64,000 bases of DNA from Planctomycetota bacterium (GCA_014240375.1 JAAZXB010000016.1:1-64000); one strand, 5' to 3'. Positions 9,701 to 18,008 are shown, counted from the stretch's first letter. Numbers and translations are program-made. The notes: generated by a model from the letters alone, not told the origin.

Positions 9701-10361
9701 CCGACGGATCGGCGAGGAAGGTCTCGAACTCCTCTGGAGTCGCGGGCAGTCCGGTGAGGTCAAAGGTGACTCTCCGCAGCCAGGTGCGATCCGTGGCATC
9801 CTCCGCCGGCTTCAGGCCCAGCGAGTCGAGGCCCGAAGCGATGAACCGATCGAGCGGATCACGGGCCCACGTCTCATCCTCCACCTCGGGTGTCGCGGGA
9901 TCCTCGAGTGGTCGCCACGACCAGTGTTGGGTGTAGGAGGCGCCCTGCTCGACCCAGCGGGTCAGGATCTCGACCTCTTCCACCGAAGGACGTTCTCTTC
10001 CGTCGGGCGGCATCGGGTCGTCATCGTCGTGGATTCGCAGCAGTGCGAGGCTGTTTTCGGGATGCCCCGGCGAGATCGCCGGGATGTTCAGGTCCCTGAG
10101 GTTCAGGTCCCTGAGGTTCAGGTCCCTGACGGTGGTGGCGCTGCCGCGATCATCGAGGCGTAGGTTCTTCTTCCTCGCCTCTCCATCATTGCCATGGCAG
10201 GACAAACAATAATGGGCGAGGATCGGCCGCACCTGGCGATCAAAATCGACGGTCTCACCCGCTACGCTCTCGAGGCCATCCTCGGCATCAGAGGCAGGAG
10301 AAATCAGCGGAGGGAGCAACCCCGACATCAGTAACAGAAGCGCTAGCGCACGACCAATCAT
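6759..10361 (-). CDS. planctomycete cytochrome c / DUF1549 / DUF1553 protein with large central insert
   Basis: A 1200-residue secreted protein: signal peptide (residues 1-23), a monoheme PSCyt1 domain with CLSCH at 52-56, a DUF1549 domain (TWLRRVTFDLTGLPATPEEFE, and HWLDLMRFAETHGHEFDYP), then a DUF1553 domain at the C-terminus (RRELARWITSSDNPLFWR, NRLWARVMGRG, QALALMNDPFV). Between the two DUFs is an insert with two related jelly-roll-like segments beginning VVADFEQGWGPWKVEGNAFG and LLEDFSEENALADWTVVGEAFE. The function of this family is unproven; it is thought to serve in periplasmic oxidation of polymers. It is the first gene of the operon with the DUF1501 gene. Confidence 0.92.
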   Translation of the reverse strand: MIGRALALLLLMSGLLPPLISPASDAEDGLESVAGETVDFDRQVRPILAHYCLSCHGNDGEARKKNLRLDDRGSATTVRDLNLRDLNLRDLNIPAISPGHPENSLALLRIHDDDDPMPPDGRERPSVEEVEILTRWVEQGASYTQHWSWRPLEDPATPEVEDETWARDPLDRFIASGLDSLGLKPAEDATDRTWLRRVTFDLTGLPATPEEFETFLADPSVEAREGVVDRLLMSSAHAEHFARHWLDLMRFAETHGHEFDYPIHEAWKYRDYVIRAIASDVPIDQLVTEHLAGDLLEQPRIHPQDGTDDSVPGTTWFWLSQATHAPVDVLQDTFDRVDNQIDVISRAFLGATVSCARCHDHKFDAITQADWTGLSSILRSTRRVLRPQDPAGKIASKIEEMAPVREKLTAVTRQSLELQHQLPLVPLARAARRLQGGVGDSESGQVEPNPDVVVADFEQGWGPWKVEGNAFGEQPYHRDELVHEQGVEAVGDHIACSQGDRSKPDAPTGDAPKGKLTSPPFELQRDYLVFIIGGGHHVGKTCVNLLIDGEQVLSEVGRNTTLMHEARWDVGRWRGHEAVIEVVDDHDGGWGHITCDHFRLTDEPTAGMASRGQIERVAQKAGLDANQLREWVRLWPQLVRPGVANGPLREGDLLLEDFSEENALADWTVVGEAFEVLPAGDVVLIGSPRINDTPCAHSAARGRGLVGSILSRNFTIDHRYLHMRVQGESSRVRVCIEGYWIDQHNALLFENFRQDVNSPDQWRHVQMDLTRYQGKNAHVEVHDEGRGWVAVDRVWLSAEGAQQGPGVDWSVLDDGSTDAATLLADPLRAQALVAVGLVDPARYGAAWNAAVVSTVQELRQLDSSMPQPALLIAAADPPHGFDAPMSVRGDPHQPGVVVKRRALENLGGAREPDRYRNGSGRRELARWITSSDNPLFWRTQANRLWARVMGRGVAATSDDLGALGVPPENLALLDHLAVRLRDHPSRRSLLRDIVLSRSYQMASHHLDPRAPQVDGSNAHWHRSHQKRLNAEAIRDSILSVSGRLDRKVGGTSVPVHLTDFLTGRGRPGGSGPVDGQGRRSLYIKVCRNFLPAFLTAFDFPIPSTTVGDRLVTNVPAQALALMNDPFVHEQARLWGERAMKSVEDGGLTVAIDTMWQQAFGRAPSGKEIAMAREFVGEKGVEGWADLAHALIQTKEFRFIP
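10087..10129. repeat. 15-bp tandem triplication inside the DUF1549 gene
   Basis: The unit ttcaggtccctgagg is present at 10087-10101 and 10102-10116, with a third copy truncated by two bases at 10117-10129. In the protein it gives three successive copies of LRDLN/NLRDL between the heme domain's two halves. The frame is kept. Confidence 0.9.
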
Positions 10362-10432
10362 GAGAGGATGCTAACCGGGGGAGCCTGGCGGCTCCACCGA
10401 CCAGTTGAGCACCAACGAGCGGAGTCCACTCG

Positions 10433-11098
10433 ATGCATCGAGCTGCAGAAGATCGCCTGTCCATTCCCGCTTCATCGATCCTGGTTCTGTTGATCACCCT
10501 GGTGGTGATCACTCCACTGGCGATCTGGCGAATGGCACAGAACCTGGCGAGTCCGACCGCCGAGGTGATCACGCTTGAGGATGACGGTGAGCGATTTCGC
10601 GGCCACTGGAAGGTTGGCACGGTCGATTTCGTCGTCGAGGAGGGCATCGATGAGCCGCGTTCCACCGGCACCTTTACCCTGTCCGTCACTCTTCCACCTC
10701 GCGAAGATGAAACGGTCAAAGTGGTGGTAAGCCTGGAAGCGGCACGAGATGGATTCATCGAGAAGGTGCTCTTTCTAGACCCCGATGGAGATGGAATCTG
10801 TAGTGCAACCATCTGTATTCGATCGGCAGGCAGCGGTAGTTACCTGCAACTCCTCCAGTACACGCTGTCCTTCGAGGGGATCGATTCAGAAGGAACCTGG
10901 TCGAACCTGACCGCCATTCCCGAGCACCTGAGCGTCGGATACATCGGCCACGACACCATCGAACGCCAGAGCGAGATGCTGGTGCGCACCTTTCCCATCC
11001 ATCTCGATGGCGACAGCAATGCTGCCCCATCCGCAGGAACTCGTTCGTTGATCTGGGATTTCCACAATCGTCGCTGGAGACCCGATCCACGGATGTGA
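10433..11098 (+). CDS. hypothetical protein with N-terminal membrane anchor
   Basis: A 221-residue protein with one membrane segment at about residues 15-34 (SILVLLITLVVITPLAIW) and a mature domain rich in beta strands (RFRGHWKVGTVDFVVEEG, FTLSVTLPPREDETVKVVVSLEA). A DPDGDG segment near residue 121 could bind calcium. It ends in a basic tail. It is transcribed divergently from the DUF1549 gene with only 71 bp between the starts, so both may share a control region. I recognise no family; a single-pass protein exposed outside the cytoplasm is the best description. Confidence 0.65.
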   Translation: MHRAAEDRLSIPASSILVLLITLVVITPLAIWRMAQNLASPTAEVITLEDDGERFRGHWKVGTVDFVVEEGIDEPRSTGTFTLSVTLPPREDETVKVVVSLEAARDGFIEKVLFLDPDGDGICSATICIRSAGSGSYLQLLQYTLSFEGIDSEGTWSNLTAIPEHLSVGYIGHDTIERQSEMLVRTFPIHLDGDSNAAPSAGTRSLIWDFHNRRWRPDPRM

Positions 11099-11169
11099 TG
11101 GAATTCCACAGCAGATGATTTCACGGTGGAGAACAGCAGGGAGCGGATTCGATCCAGCATCATCCTGGT

Positions 11170-11201
11170 GCCAGAATATTGGAGTGCCAGAATATCGGAG
11201 T
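11170..11201. repeat. 16-bp tandem duplication, intergenic
   Basis: gccagaatattggagt (11170-11185) is followed directly by gccagaatatcggagt (11186-11201), one mismatch. It lies between the converging ends of the orphan membrane-protein gene and rpmG, in non-coding DNA, where the unit length is not a multiple of three. Confidence 0.85.
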
Positions 11202-11245
11202 GCTGGCCCAAAAGAGAGATGGGCAGCGCCCGCTGAGGAGAGTCG

Positions 11246-11425
11246 CTACTTGCGCTTGATCTTGTGGACGGTGTGCTTGCGCAGCCGAGGAGAGTACTTC
11301 TTCAGACCCTTCTCCTTGAGCTTCTCGGGAAGACCACCTTTGACCTTGATCTGGGTCCGGTAGTTGAGGTCTCCGGTCTCGGTGCACTGGAGCCACACGT
11401 ACTCACGGCTCTTCTGCTTGGCCAC
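11246..11425 (-). CDS. rpmG: 50S ribosomal protein bL33, cysteine-free (zinc-independent) form
   Basis: From GTG 11425 the product is 59 residues starting AKQKSREYVWLQCTETGDLNYRT and ending LKKYSPRLRKHTVHKIKRK, which matches bL33 along its length. It belongs to the 50S subunit near the E site. The two CxxC pairs that hold zinc in the C+ form are missing: CTET replaces CTEC and YSPRLRKHT replaces YCPxCxKHT, so this is the C- form. The longer open frame to 11560 is rejected because family homology starts at 11425, with GGAAG upstream. About 280 bp of DNA without a gene separates it from the divergent epimerase gene. Confidence 0.93.
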   Translation of the reverse strand: MAKQKSREYVWLQCTETGDLNYRTQIKVKGGLPEKLKEKGLKKYSPRLRKHTVHKIKRK

Positions 11426-11707
11426 AATGCTCTCGCTTCCACGATAGAAACCCGGGATGAGGACCTGGCGCACCAACCTTCTGGTGCAAACCGATCTGGT
11501 GCAGTCCCGGATGGAACCATCCCCGCCTCCGGTCGTCAAGGGAAACGAACCCACTGACACCGATCCAGATCAGCGATTTTCCACCAACCCGCTCCCCTCC
11601 CGCAACTCCCCCCTGCCTCTACGGTCGAAGGCCGTTGCCGCGATCGAGCCCCGAGGGTACACCAGTGACGGACCTGAACCCCCTCTTGGCAAAGGAGCCC
11701 GGGCAAG

Positions 11708-12748
11708 ATGACTGTCGCTGCCGACTCGACCCCAGCTGCACCGCGTCGACGATTGCCGCCGCGAGCGGGCGACGGTGCCATCCTGGTGACCGGTGGCACC
11801 GGAACCACCGGCAGGTTGCTGCTGAATTGGTTGCTCTACGAGGCACAGGCCAGCCGCGTCATCGCATTCTCCCGCGATGAGCAGAAGCACCACGATCTGC
11901 TGCAAGATCCGCGATTCCAGCACCCCGCCTTGTACTCGATGGTCGGAGATATCCGCGACCCGAGACGATTGCGCGAAGCGATGGAAGGGGTCTCGCTGGT
12001 GCTCCATACCGCAGCGATGAAGCATGTGCCCATCGCCGAGGCGAATCCAAGCGAAGCGATTCGGACCAATGTCGAGGGTACCGAAAACCTCATCCGAGCC
12101 GCTCGTGATGCGGGAGTGGCCCGAGTCATCGCCCATTCCACCGACAAGGCGGTCGAACCCAGTTGCGTTTACGGCGCCACCAAGCTGGCGATGGAAAAGT
12201 TACTGGTCGCAGCGGACCTCGATTCAGGTCGAGACGGACCTCGCTTTGATATCTTGCGCCATGGCAATCTGATCGGCAGCCGCGGCAGTGTCATCCCGCT
12301 GTTTCTGGAGCAGAAGAAGAGTGGTCGATTGAAGGTCACAGACCCCGAGATGACGCGATTCTGGATCGACCCGGATTCGTTGATCTCTGCGGTCCACCAG
12401 GTGCTGGTCGATGGTCGTGGCGGCGAGATCTTCGTACCGCGGTCACCGGCGGCCCGACTGGCAACGGTGGCCGCCGCCATCGCTCCGGAAGCGGTGATCG
12501 AGGTGATCGGCGTGCGCCCCGGCGAAAAGAGGCACGAATCGCTGACCAGTCGGCAAGAAGCGAGCCGAATCCGCCTGTTCGAACAGCACCTGGTGATCAC
12601 CCCGCCCGCCTCGGGCCATCTTCGTCGTCACGATGGCGATGCTGTGGCTGCCGATTTTCTCCTCCAGAGTGATCATGGACCCTGGCTCGATCTGCAGTCG
12701 ATGCAGGCACTTCTGAGTTCGGAACTGGTCTGCTCCCACGCCCTGTAG
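11708..12748 (+). CDS. CapD/PseB-like nucleotide-sugar dehydratase or epimerase
   Basis: A 346-residue Rossmann-fold protein of the extended short-chain dehydrogenase group. The NAD-binding motif is GGTGTTG (about residues 30-36), followed by AFSRDEQKHHDLL, HTAAMKHVPIAEANP and HSTDKAVEPSCVYGATKLAMEKL, where Y and K of the YxxxK pair are present. This pattern is that of UDP-GlcNAc 4,6-dehydratases (FlaA1/PseB/CapD) that act in the cytoplasm for surface glycan synthesis. The C-terminal part is also that of the family (VRPGEKRHESL). An AAGGAG site lies 12 bases before the ATG. The exact sugar is not known. Confidence 0.85.
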   Translation: MTVAADSTPAAPRRRLPPRAGDGAILVTGGTGTTGRLLLNWLLYEAQASRVIAFSRDEQKHHDLLQDPRFQHPALYSMVGDIRDPRRLREAMEGVSLVLHTAAMKHVPIAEANPSEAIRTNVEGTENLIRAARDAGVARVIAHSTDKAVEPSCVYGATKLAMEKLLVAADLDSGRDGPRFDILRHGNLIGSRGSVIPLFLEQKKSGRLKVTDPEMTRFWIDPDSLISAVHQVLVDGRGGEIFVPRSPAARLATVAAAIAPEAVIEVIGVRPGEKRHESLTSRQEASRIRLFEQHLVITPPASGHLRRHDGDAVAADFLLQSDHGPWLDLQSMQALLSSELVCSHAL

Positions 12749-12894
12749 GCTCAAATCGACGCCTACTCGGAGATTCTCTGCCCACGGTCCCATCACAGGG
12801 TAAACTGAAGGAGTCACCCGATCTGAATCCCCCTGCCAGCCTGGCGGGTCAGGTATGGGCTCCTGTTCACTGGTCGAGATCGAGAGAGACCTGC

Positions 12895-14841
12895 ATGCCG
12901 GCAACCATTCGTCGATGGAGAGTGCTGACCTTGCTACTGCTGGGTCTGCTGGGGAGTCCCCCGGTCGATGGTCAGGGATTGCCGATCCCGACCACTCTGC
13001 AGGACTGGATCCAACCCGGCACCCAACCGGGCACCCTGCTCGAGCCGATCATCGCCGGTAGTGCGTGTAACCTCTGTCACTCATCTTTTTTCACCGCCCC
13101 GGTCGATCGCTGGAGAACCAGCATCATGGCCCAGGCGGGAAGAGATCCACTGTTTCACGCTTGCCTGGCAGTGGCGGAACAAGACGCCAGTGCGGTGGGA
13201 TCGTTGTGCCTACGCTGTCACACTCCTGGAGCCTGGCTCGCCGGCAACAGTGTTCCCACCGATGGCTCTGCGGTCAGTGGCGTCAACGATTTTGATGGTG
13301 TGACCTGCAACCTCTGCCACCGGATGGTCGACCCCAATTACGTCGCCGGGCAGAGTCCCAGCGTCGACCTCGGAATCCTCAATAACCTGGCCGAGATTCC
13401 CAATCCTCAGCACGGCGGCCAGTACGTGATTGATCCCAGCGATCGAAGGCGCGGACCCTACAATCTCGGCGGCGGCTTCTCCTACCATCCCTTCTTCGAG
13501 TCCCCCTTCCACCATTCGTCTGAACTGTGCCGCACCTGCCATGACGTGTCGAACCCGGCCTATATCCGCCAGGGAAACCAGTACGCTCTGATCGATCTCG
13601 ACTCTCCTCACCCGACCCACGATCCCGACGACGAGTACCCGGTGGAGCGGACCTACAGCGAGTGGAGCATGAGTGAATTCGCTCAGGGACCGGTCGATAT
13701 GGGCGGCCGATTCGGCGGCAACAATCCGGCAGTCAGCAGCTGCCAGGATTGCCACATGCCAAGCACCAATGGAGTCGGCTGCAACATGGGGGCCCCTACC
13801 CGGCCCGACCTGGCGCTGCACAACTTTTCCGGGGCACAAACCTGGGTGCTCGATGCGATTCACGCGCTCGACACCAGTTACTTGCTATGGGACACCCCCG
13901 CCTACATGGATCCGGCTCAGATCATCATCGCCAAGAACCGCAACATCGCCATGCTCGAGGCGGCCAGCGACCTCGAGGTGACGACAGAAAACGGACAGTT
14001 AAAGGTGCGGGTGATCAACCAGAGCGGTCACAAACTGCCCACCGGATATCCGGAGGGAAGAAGGATCTGGATCGAAGTTCATTTCCAGAATGTCTTCGGA
14101 GAAACTCTGGCCCACCACGGTGCTTACGATTTCGACACGGCGGATCTGGAAGATTCCACCACTACCGTCTTCGAAGCCAAGCACGGCATCTCCGGATTCA
14201 CTTCTACCCTTTCCGGACTGCCAGAAGGCCCTTCCTTTCACTTCGCACTCAACAACAAGATCATGAAGGACAACCGCATCCCTCCTCGAGGCTACACCAT
14301 TCAGGGATTCGATTCGGTACAGGCGGCACCCGTGGGAGAGTTCTACGAGGATGGACAGTACTGGCACGACACCTTTTACGATATTCCCGACGATTCTTAC
14401 CTGCTTGCGGTGAGGGTCTGGTACCAGACCGCATCGAAGGAGTACATCGAGTTTCTTCGCGACGAGAACATCACCAATGATGCCGGAGAGATCCTCCATC
14501 AGCAGTGGTTGCAGCAAGACAAGGGGCCCCCGGTCATGATGGATGAGATCTCGATGGAACTGGGAATCGAGCCGTTCATCCGTGGCGATGTCAACACCGA
14601 CGGTGCGGAAGACATCTCCGATCCGATTCACTTGCTCGGATCGTTGTTCCTCGGCGAGCCCTTCTCCTTCTGCCCCATCTCCGCCGATGGAAACGACGAT
14701 GGTGCCCTCAATATCTCCGATGTGGTGTTCCTGCTGAGCACCTTGTTCTCCGGCGGAAGCAGCCCCTCCGCTCCCTGGCCCGATTGCGGACCCGATCCTA
14801 CCCCCGACTTCCTGCGCTGCTACGGCTACTCCTGCCCCTGA
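12895..14841 (+). CDS. secreted pentaheme c-type cytochrome with dockerin-like C-terminus
   Basis: A 648-residue protein with a signal peptide (residues 1-27, cut near VDGQG). Five CxxCH heme sites are visible at about 58-62, 105-109, 138-142, 212-216 and 283-287, placing it among periplasmic or surface multiheme cytochromes of the cytochrome c-554-like type. The central region (QSGHKLPTGYPEGRRIWIEVHF) resembles the C-terminal part seen in other planctomycete multiheme proteins. The tail (about 570-648) has two Asp/Asn-rich calcium-binding-like loops, GDVNTDGAEDISD and ADGNDDGALNISD, each followed by a LLxxLFxG helix, as in type I dockerins. The combination suggests a surface-attached electron-transfer protein; redox partner unknown. 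Confidence 0.85.
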   Translation: MPATIRRWRVLTLLLLGLLGSPPVDGQGLPIPTTLQDWIQPGTQPGTLLEPIIAGSACNLCHSSFFTAPVDRWRTSIMAQAGRDPLFHACLAVAEQDASAVGSLCLRCHTPGAWLAGNSVPTDGSAVSGVNDFDGVTCNLCHRMVDPNYVAGQSPSVDLGILNNLAEIPNPQHGGQYVIDPSDRRRGPYNLGGGFSYHPFFESPFHHSSELCRTCHDVSNPAYIRQGNQYALIDLDSPHPTHDPDDEYPVERTYSEWSMSEFAQGPVDMGGRFGGNNPAVSSCQDCHMPSTNGVGCNMGAPTRPDLALHNFSGAQTWVLDAIHALDTSYLLWDTPAYMDPAQIIIAKNRNIAMLEAASDLEVTTENGQLKVRVINQSGHKLPTGYPEGRRIWIEVHFQNVFGETLAHHGAYDFDTADLEDSTTTVFEAKHGISGFTSTLSGLPEGPSFHFALNNKIMKDNRIPPRGYTIQGFDSVQAAPVGEFYEDGQYWHDTFYDIPDDSYLLAVRVWYQTASKEYIEFLRDENITNDAGEILHQQWLQQDKGPPVMMDEISMELGIEPFIRGDVNTDGAEDISDPIHLLGSLFLGEPFSFCPISADGNDDGALNISDVVFLLSTLFSGGSSPSAPWPDCGPDPTPDFLRCYGYSCP

Positions 14842-14932
14842 CCCACACACTGCCGACCCTGCGGGGGGAAGCGGTCCTGGTGCAGGAATCCTTCAATTGC
14901 GATGGAGATCGTAGGCACCTTGATGGATAGTG

Positions 14933-15724
14933 ATGAATCGACAGCGATGGCCATTCATCACACCCGGAGGGAGCAGAGCGATCCACTTCTGGCGCACGAT
15001 TCTACCGTTGATCCTGCTGACGGCGTTGATCGTATCGATCTGGCCGACCGGGCCCCTCGACTTCGGTAGCCGTAGTCCCTGGGATGGCCTGGTGGTCATG
15101 ATCGATGGGGTCGAAAGGTACACCGATGAAGATGGTGACCGTAGTGATGGAGTTTCGAGGGGCGATTCGGTGGGCGATCGACCATCTCGCATCCTGCTGA
15201 TCGCATCCTTGCCCGCTGTCGACGACCTCGGGCGAGAGTGCTCGTTGATCGTCGGGACCGCTTTCGCCGATCACTCCGATCCACTGGCACTCTTGCTACA
15301 GGGGGAAACCGCTGCCATCCGCCAGCAAAAGATCAAGATGGTCGCCCTACCCGCAGAGATGTACCGCTCGATCGAGGGGATCGTCACTGTCTTCGCTGTT
15401 CCCGGAGATCTGGATGTAGACCCGTTTCCAGGGGGGCTGCTTCATGGCCAGCAGGTCACCCCGGTGGCTGGCTCGCGGCAGGGTCCACCGCCCTCCTCGA
15501 TCCTGTTGGCCGATTCCCGCGGGTCGATCTCCTTCGAGGCTCACTGCGACGAGCAGAAACAGCAGCGTTGGCGAGGCGATCGAAGAGATTTCCAAGAACT
15601 GTGGGGACGAGCCCATGACACCGATCCAGACCTCCTGGAGCCGTTCATCCACGGCCGACTCACCCTGCCGGAACCGCCGGACCCTGCGACAGACGCGGTG
15701 GCTCCAGGTCAAAGACGCTGGTAA
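14933..15724 (+). CDS. hypothetical single-pass membrane protein upstream of E1 genes
   Basis: A 263-residue protein with a membrane segment at about residues 23-41 (ILPLILLTALIVSIWPTG) and an external domain that contains alternating strands (SRILLIASLPAVD, KIKMVALPAEMY, IEGIVTVFAVPGDLD). I recognise no family. The GTG three bases upstream could also start it. It stops nine bases before the E1 alpha gene and is co-directional, so the two are likely co-transcribed, but nothing in the sequence links it to the dehydrogenase. Coding potential is fair, not strong; an antisense frame at 15347-15877 is the main alternative and is less likely. Confidence 0.55.
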   Translation: MNRQRWPFITPGGSRAIHFWRTILPLILLTALIVSIWPTGPLDFGSRSPWDGLVVMIDGVERYTDEDGDRSDGVSRGDSVGDRPSRILLIASLPAVDDLGRECSLIVGTAFADHSDPLALLLQGETAAIRQQKIKMVALPAEMYRSIEGIVTVFAVPGDLDVDPFPGGLLHGQQVTPVAGSRQGPPPSSILLADSRGSISFEAHCDEQKQQRWRGDRRDFQELWGRAHDTDPDLLEPFIHGRLTLPEPPDPATDAVAPGQRRW

Positions 15725-15733
15725 TCTCGCATC

Positions 15734-16891
15734 ATGACCGACCAAGATCCTGACACCGCCCACTCCCGCAAACCGAATCCCCGTACTCCGTCCGCAGCGG
15801 ATCCTATCTCCAACATCGAATCCACTCCTCATCGGGATGCAACCGAGGCTGCTTTCGGCTCCCTGAAAGAAATGCATGCCTACATGCGTCTCGCAAGAGA
15901 GTGGGATTTACGCTTCGAAAAGATGTTTCGAACGGGAGCCCTATCGAAGTGGTACTCATCGGTCGGAAACGAGGCGACCACCGTCGCTTCGGCCTGCGCC
16001 ATCGAGGCCGGAGATTCGTTGCTGACCCTTCACAGGGATTCGGGAGCCATCCTCCGGCACTACCTCGACATCAACGCCTTGCTCCCCGGAATACTGCCGC
16101 AAGATCCTGCCATCCGAAAACCGATGGGCGGAGACTCGGAGCACCGTTTCCTGCGCTTGGCTTGCCAGATGCTGGGAAGAGAAGATGGCTTCTCTAGCGG
16201 TCATGAACGCTCCTATCACTACAACCTGTTCGAGGAGGAATGGGGCCTCTTCCATATCGGTATGATCAGTCACCTCGGATCGATGATTCCAGTCGCCGCT
16301 GGGACTGCTTTTGCTTACCAGCAAAAGGGTAGCGATCGTGTGGCGATCAATTTCATCGGAGAAGGTGCCACCTCGACCGGCGATTTCCATGAAGCTCTGA
16401 ACATCGCCTCGGTATGGAAGTTGCCATTTGTACTGGTCATCGAGAACAATCGATGGGCATTCTCGACCCCCACTTCTCAACAGTACGCCTGCGACCACCT
16501 TGCGGACCGGGCTCTGGGATATGGCATTCCAGGAGTTCAGGTCGACGGAACCGATGCCGAGGCGGTGCTGTCCGTGATGCAGACTGCAGTGGCTCGGGCT
16601 CGAGCGGGAGACGGACCGACCCTGGTCGAGGCGATGCTGGGACGCCACCGGGGCCATTCAGAAGGAGATGACTCCCTCCAGCAGGTTCCCGAAAAAGAAT
16701 TGCAGCAATATGGTGAGCAAGACCCGCTGGATCTGGCCGAAAAACGCCTCATCGATGGGGGCGTCTTCTCTCGTGCCTGGATCGACGAGGTGAGAGAGCG
16801 ATGTGCTTCGCTAGTGGTCGACACGGTCGACCAGGCGATGTCGATGCCAGAACCCGATGTCCATCAAACGCGGAGCATCTATGCAGACTGA
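15734..16891 (+). CDS. 2-oxoacid dehydrogenase E1 component, alpha subunit
   Basis: A 385-residue thiamine diphosphate enzyme subunit. The thiamine-binding motif runs from IGEGATSTGDFHEAL (about 208-222) to VIENNRWAFST (235-245), and phosphorylation-loop-like YHYNLFEEEW and HRGHSEGDDS blocks are present. It decarboxylates a 2-oxoacid (pyruvate, acetoin-type or branched-chain) together with the beta subunit, in the cytoplasm. The closest general form is the branched-chain/acetoin-type heterotetrameric E1. The first 40 residues are Pro/Ser-rich and unlike the rest. No E2 or E3 gene is in the window, so the complex must be completed elsewhere. Confidence 0.9.
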   Translation: MTDQDPDTAHSRKPNPRTPSAADPISNIESTPHRDATEAAFGSLKEMHAYMRLAREWDLRFEKMFRTGALSKWYSSVGNEATTVASACAIEAGDSLLTLHRDSGAILRHYLDINALLPGILPQDPAIRKPMGGDSEHRFLRLACQMLGREDGFSSGHERSYHYNLFEEEWGLFHIGMISHLGSMIPVAAGTAFAYQQKGSDRVAINFIGEGATSTGDFHEALNIASVWKLPFVLVIENNRWAFSTPTSQQYACDHLADRALGYGIPGVQVDGTDAEAVLSVMQTAVARARAGDGPTLVEAMLGRHRGHSEGDDSLQQVPEKELQQYGEQDPLDLAEKRLIDGGVFSRAWIDEVRERCASLVVDTVDQAMSMPEPDVHQTRSIYAD

Positions 16892-17882
16892 TACCTCCAC
16901 AGATTCAGATGACACCCTTTACATCGATGCGATCAGCGCTGCACTGGCGGATGAAATGCGAGCCGATCCAGATGTTGTGCTGATGGGACAAGACATAGCC
17001 GGTCACGGTGGGGCCTTCAAGATCACCCGCGGGTTCCTCGAGGAGTTCGGTGACCAACGGGTTCGAAACACACCCATCGCGGAGAGCGGAACGATCGGCA
17101 TTGCCATCGGTTCCTCGATGCTCGGAATCAAACCGGTAGTCGAGATGCAGTTCGCCGATTTCATCTCCTGTGGATTCAATCAAATTGTAAACGTTGCGGC
17201 AAAGATGTACTGGAGAACAAAACACCCTGTACCCCTTGTGATCCGTCTTCCAGGCGGGGGCGGAATGGGTGCGGGCACTTTCCACTCCCAGAACATCGAA
17301 AACTGGTTTCTTCATACTCCGGGGCTCAAGGTGGTTTCACCTGCGTACTCCGGTGATGCTTACCGATTACTTCGTGCGGCGATTCGAGACCCGAATCCCG
17401 TGCTCTACTTCGAGCACAAATTCCTGTACCGCAGGGAGCGATCTCCACTTCAGACTCCACCGGTTCCCGATCGGATTCTCGGTGAATCATCGATCTTGCG
17501 CAGTGGCACCGACATCACCACCGTCTCGTGGGGCTGGATGACCCATCGCACCCTCGAGGCCGCCGAGATCCTCTCCCAGGAGGGTATCGAGGTGGAGGTG
17601 ATCGATTTGCCAGTCCTCTCCCCTCTCGATCATCGGGGCATCATCGCATCGGTCGAGAAGACCCAGCGAGCCGCCATCATCCACGAGGCTACCTGTACCG
17701 GTGGATTCGGTGCAGAAATCGCTGCACGAATCTGCGACGAAGCCATCTGGAGTCTCGATGCCCCGGTCCGTCGGATCACCTACCCCGATAGTCCGCCGCC
17801 CTTCCACAAGGGACTGGAAGCGTCGAGGATTCCCACTCCTGTACGGATCTGCTCCGAACTGCGGCAATTACTCGACGTTTGA
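16881..17882 (+). CDS. 2-oxoacid dehydrogenase E1 component, beta subunit
   Basis: From ATG 16881 the product is 333 residues with the E1 beta signatures VLMGQDIAGHGGAFKITRGF, RVRNTPIAESGTIGIAIGSSM and EMQFADFISCGFNQIVN, then RLPGGGGMGAGTFHSQ and a transketolase C-terminal domain (DITTVSWGWMTHRTLEAAEIL, EVIDLPVLSPLD). It forms the active site with the alpha subunit. ATG 16881 has GGAG six bases upstream and overlaps the alpha gene by 11 bases; an in-frame ATG at 16857 is less likely. Overlap and matching function make this a coupled pair. Confidence 0.92.
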   Translation: MQTDTSTDSDDTLYIDAISAALADEMRADPDVVLMGQDIAGHGGAFKITRGFLEEFGDQRVRNTPIAESGTIGIAIGSSMLGIKPVVEMQFADFISCGFNQIVNVAAKMYWRTKHPVPLVIRLPGGGGMGAGTFHSQNIENWFLHTPGLKVVSPAYSGDAYRLLRAAIRDPNPVLYFEHKFLYRRERSPLQTPPVPDRILGESSILRSGTDITTVSWGWMTHRTLEAAEILSQEGIEVEVIDLPVLSPLDHRGIIASVEKTQRAAIIHEATCTGGFGAEIAARICDEAIWSLDAPVRRITYPDSPPPFHKGLEASRIPTPVRICSELRQLLDV

Positions 17883-18008
17883 TCCACCGCCGGCACCGTG
17901 TTGATCATTTTCCAGAAAACTTGGATTGTCGTGTCCGATCCTCCCAGAGTTCCGGATCCACAAGTCATAAGGACAGAGGGGAACCGCCCATGACCCCGAG
18001 AGTACTCA

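Noticed and set aside
11426-11707. tRNA gene near rpmG
   Set aside because: In many genomes a tRNA lies near rpmG. I found no cloverleaf with a T-arm consensus in this 282-bp interval or in 11099-11245 on either strand.
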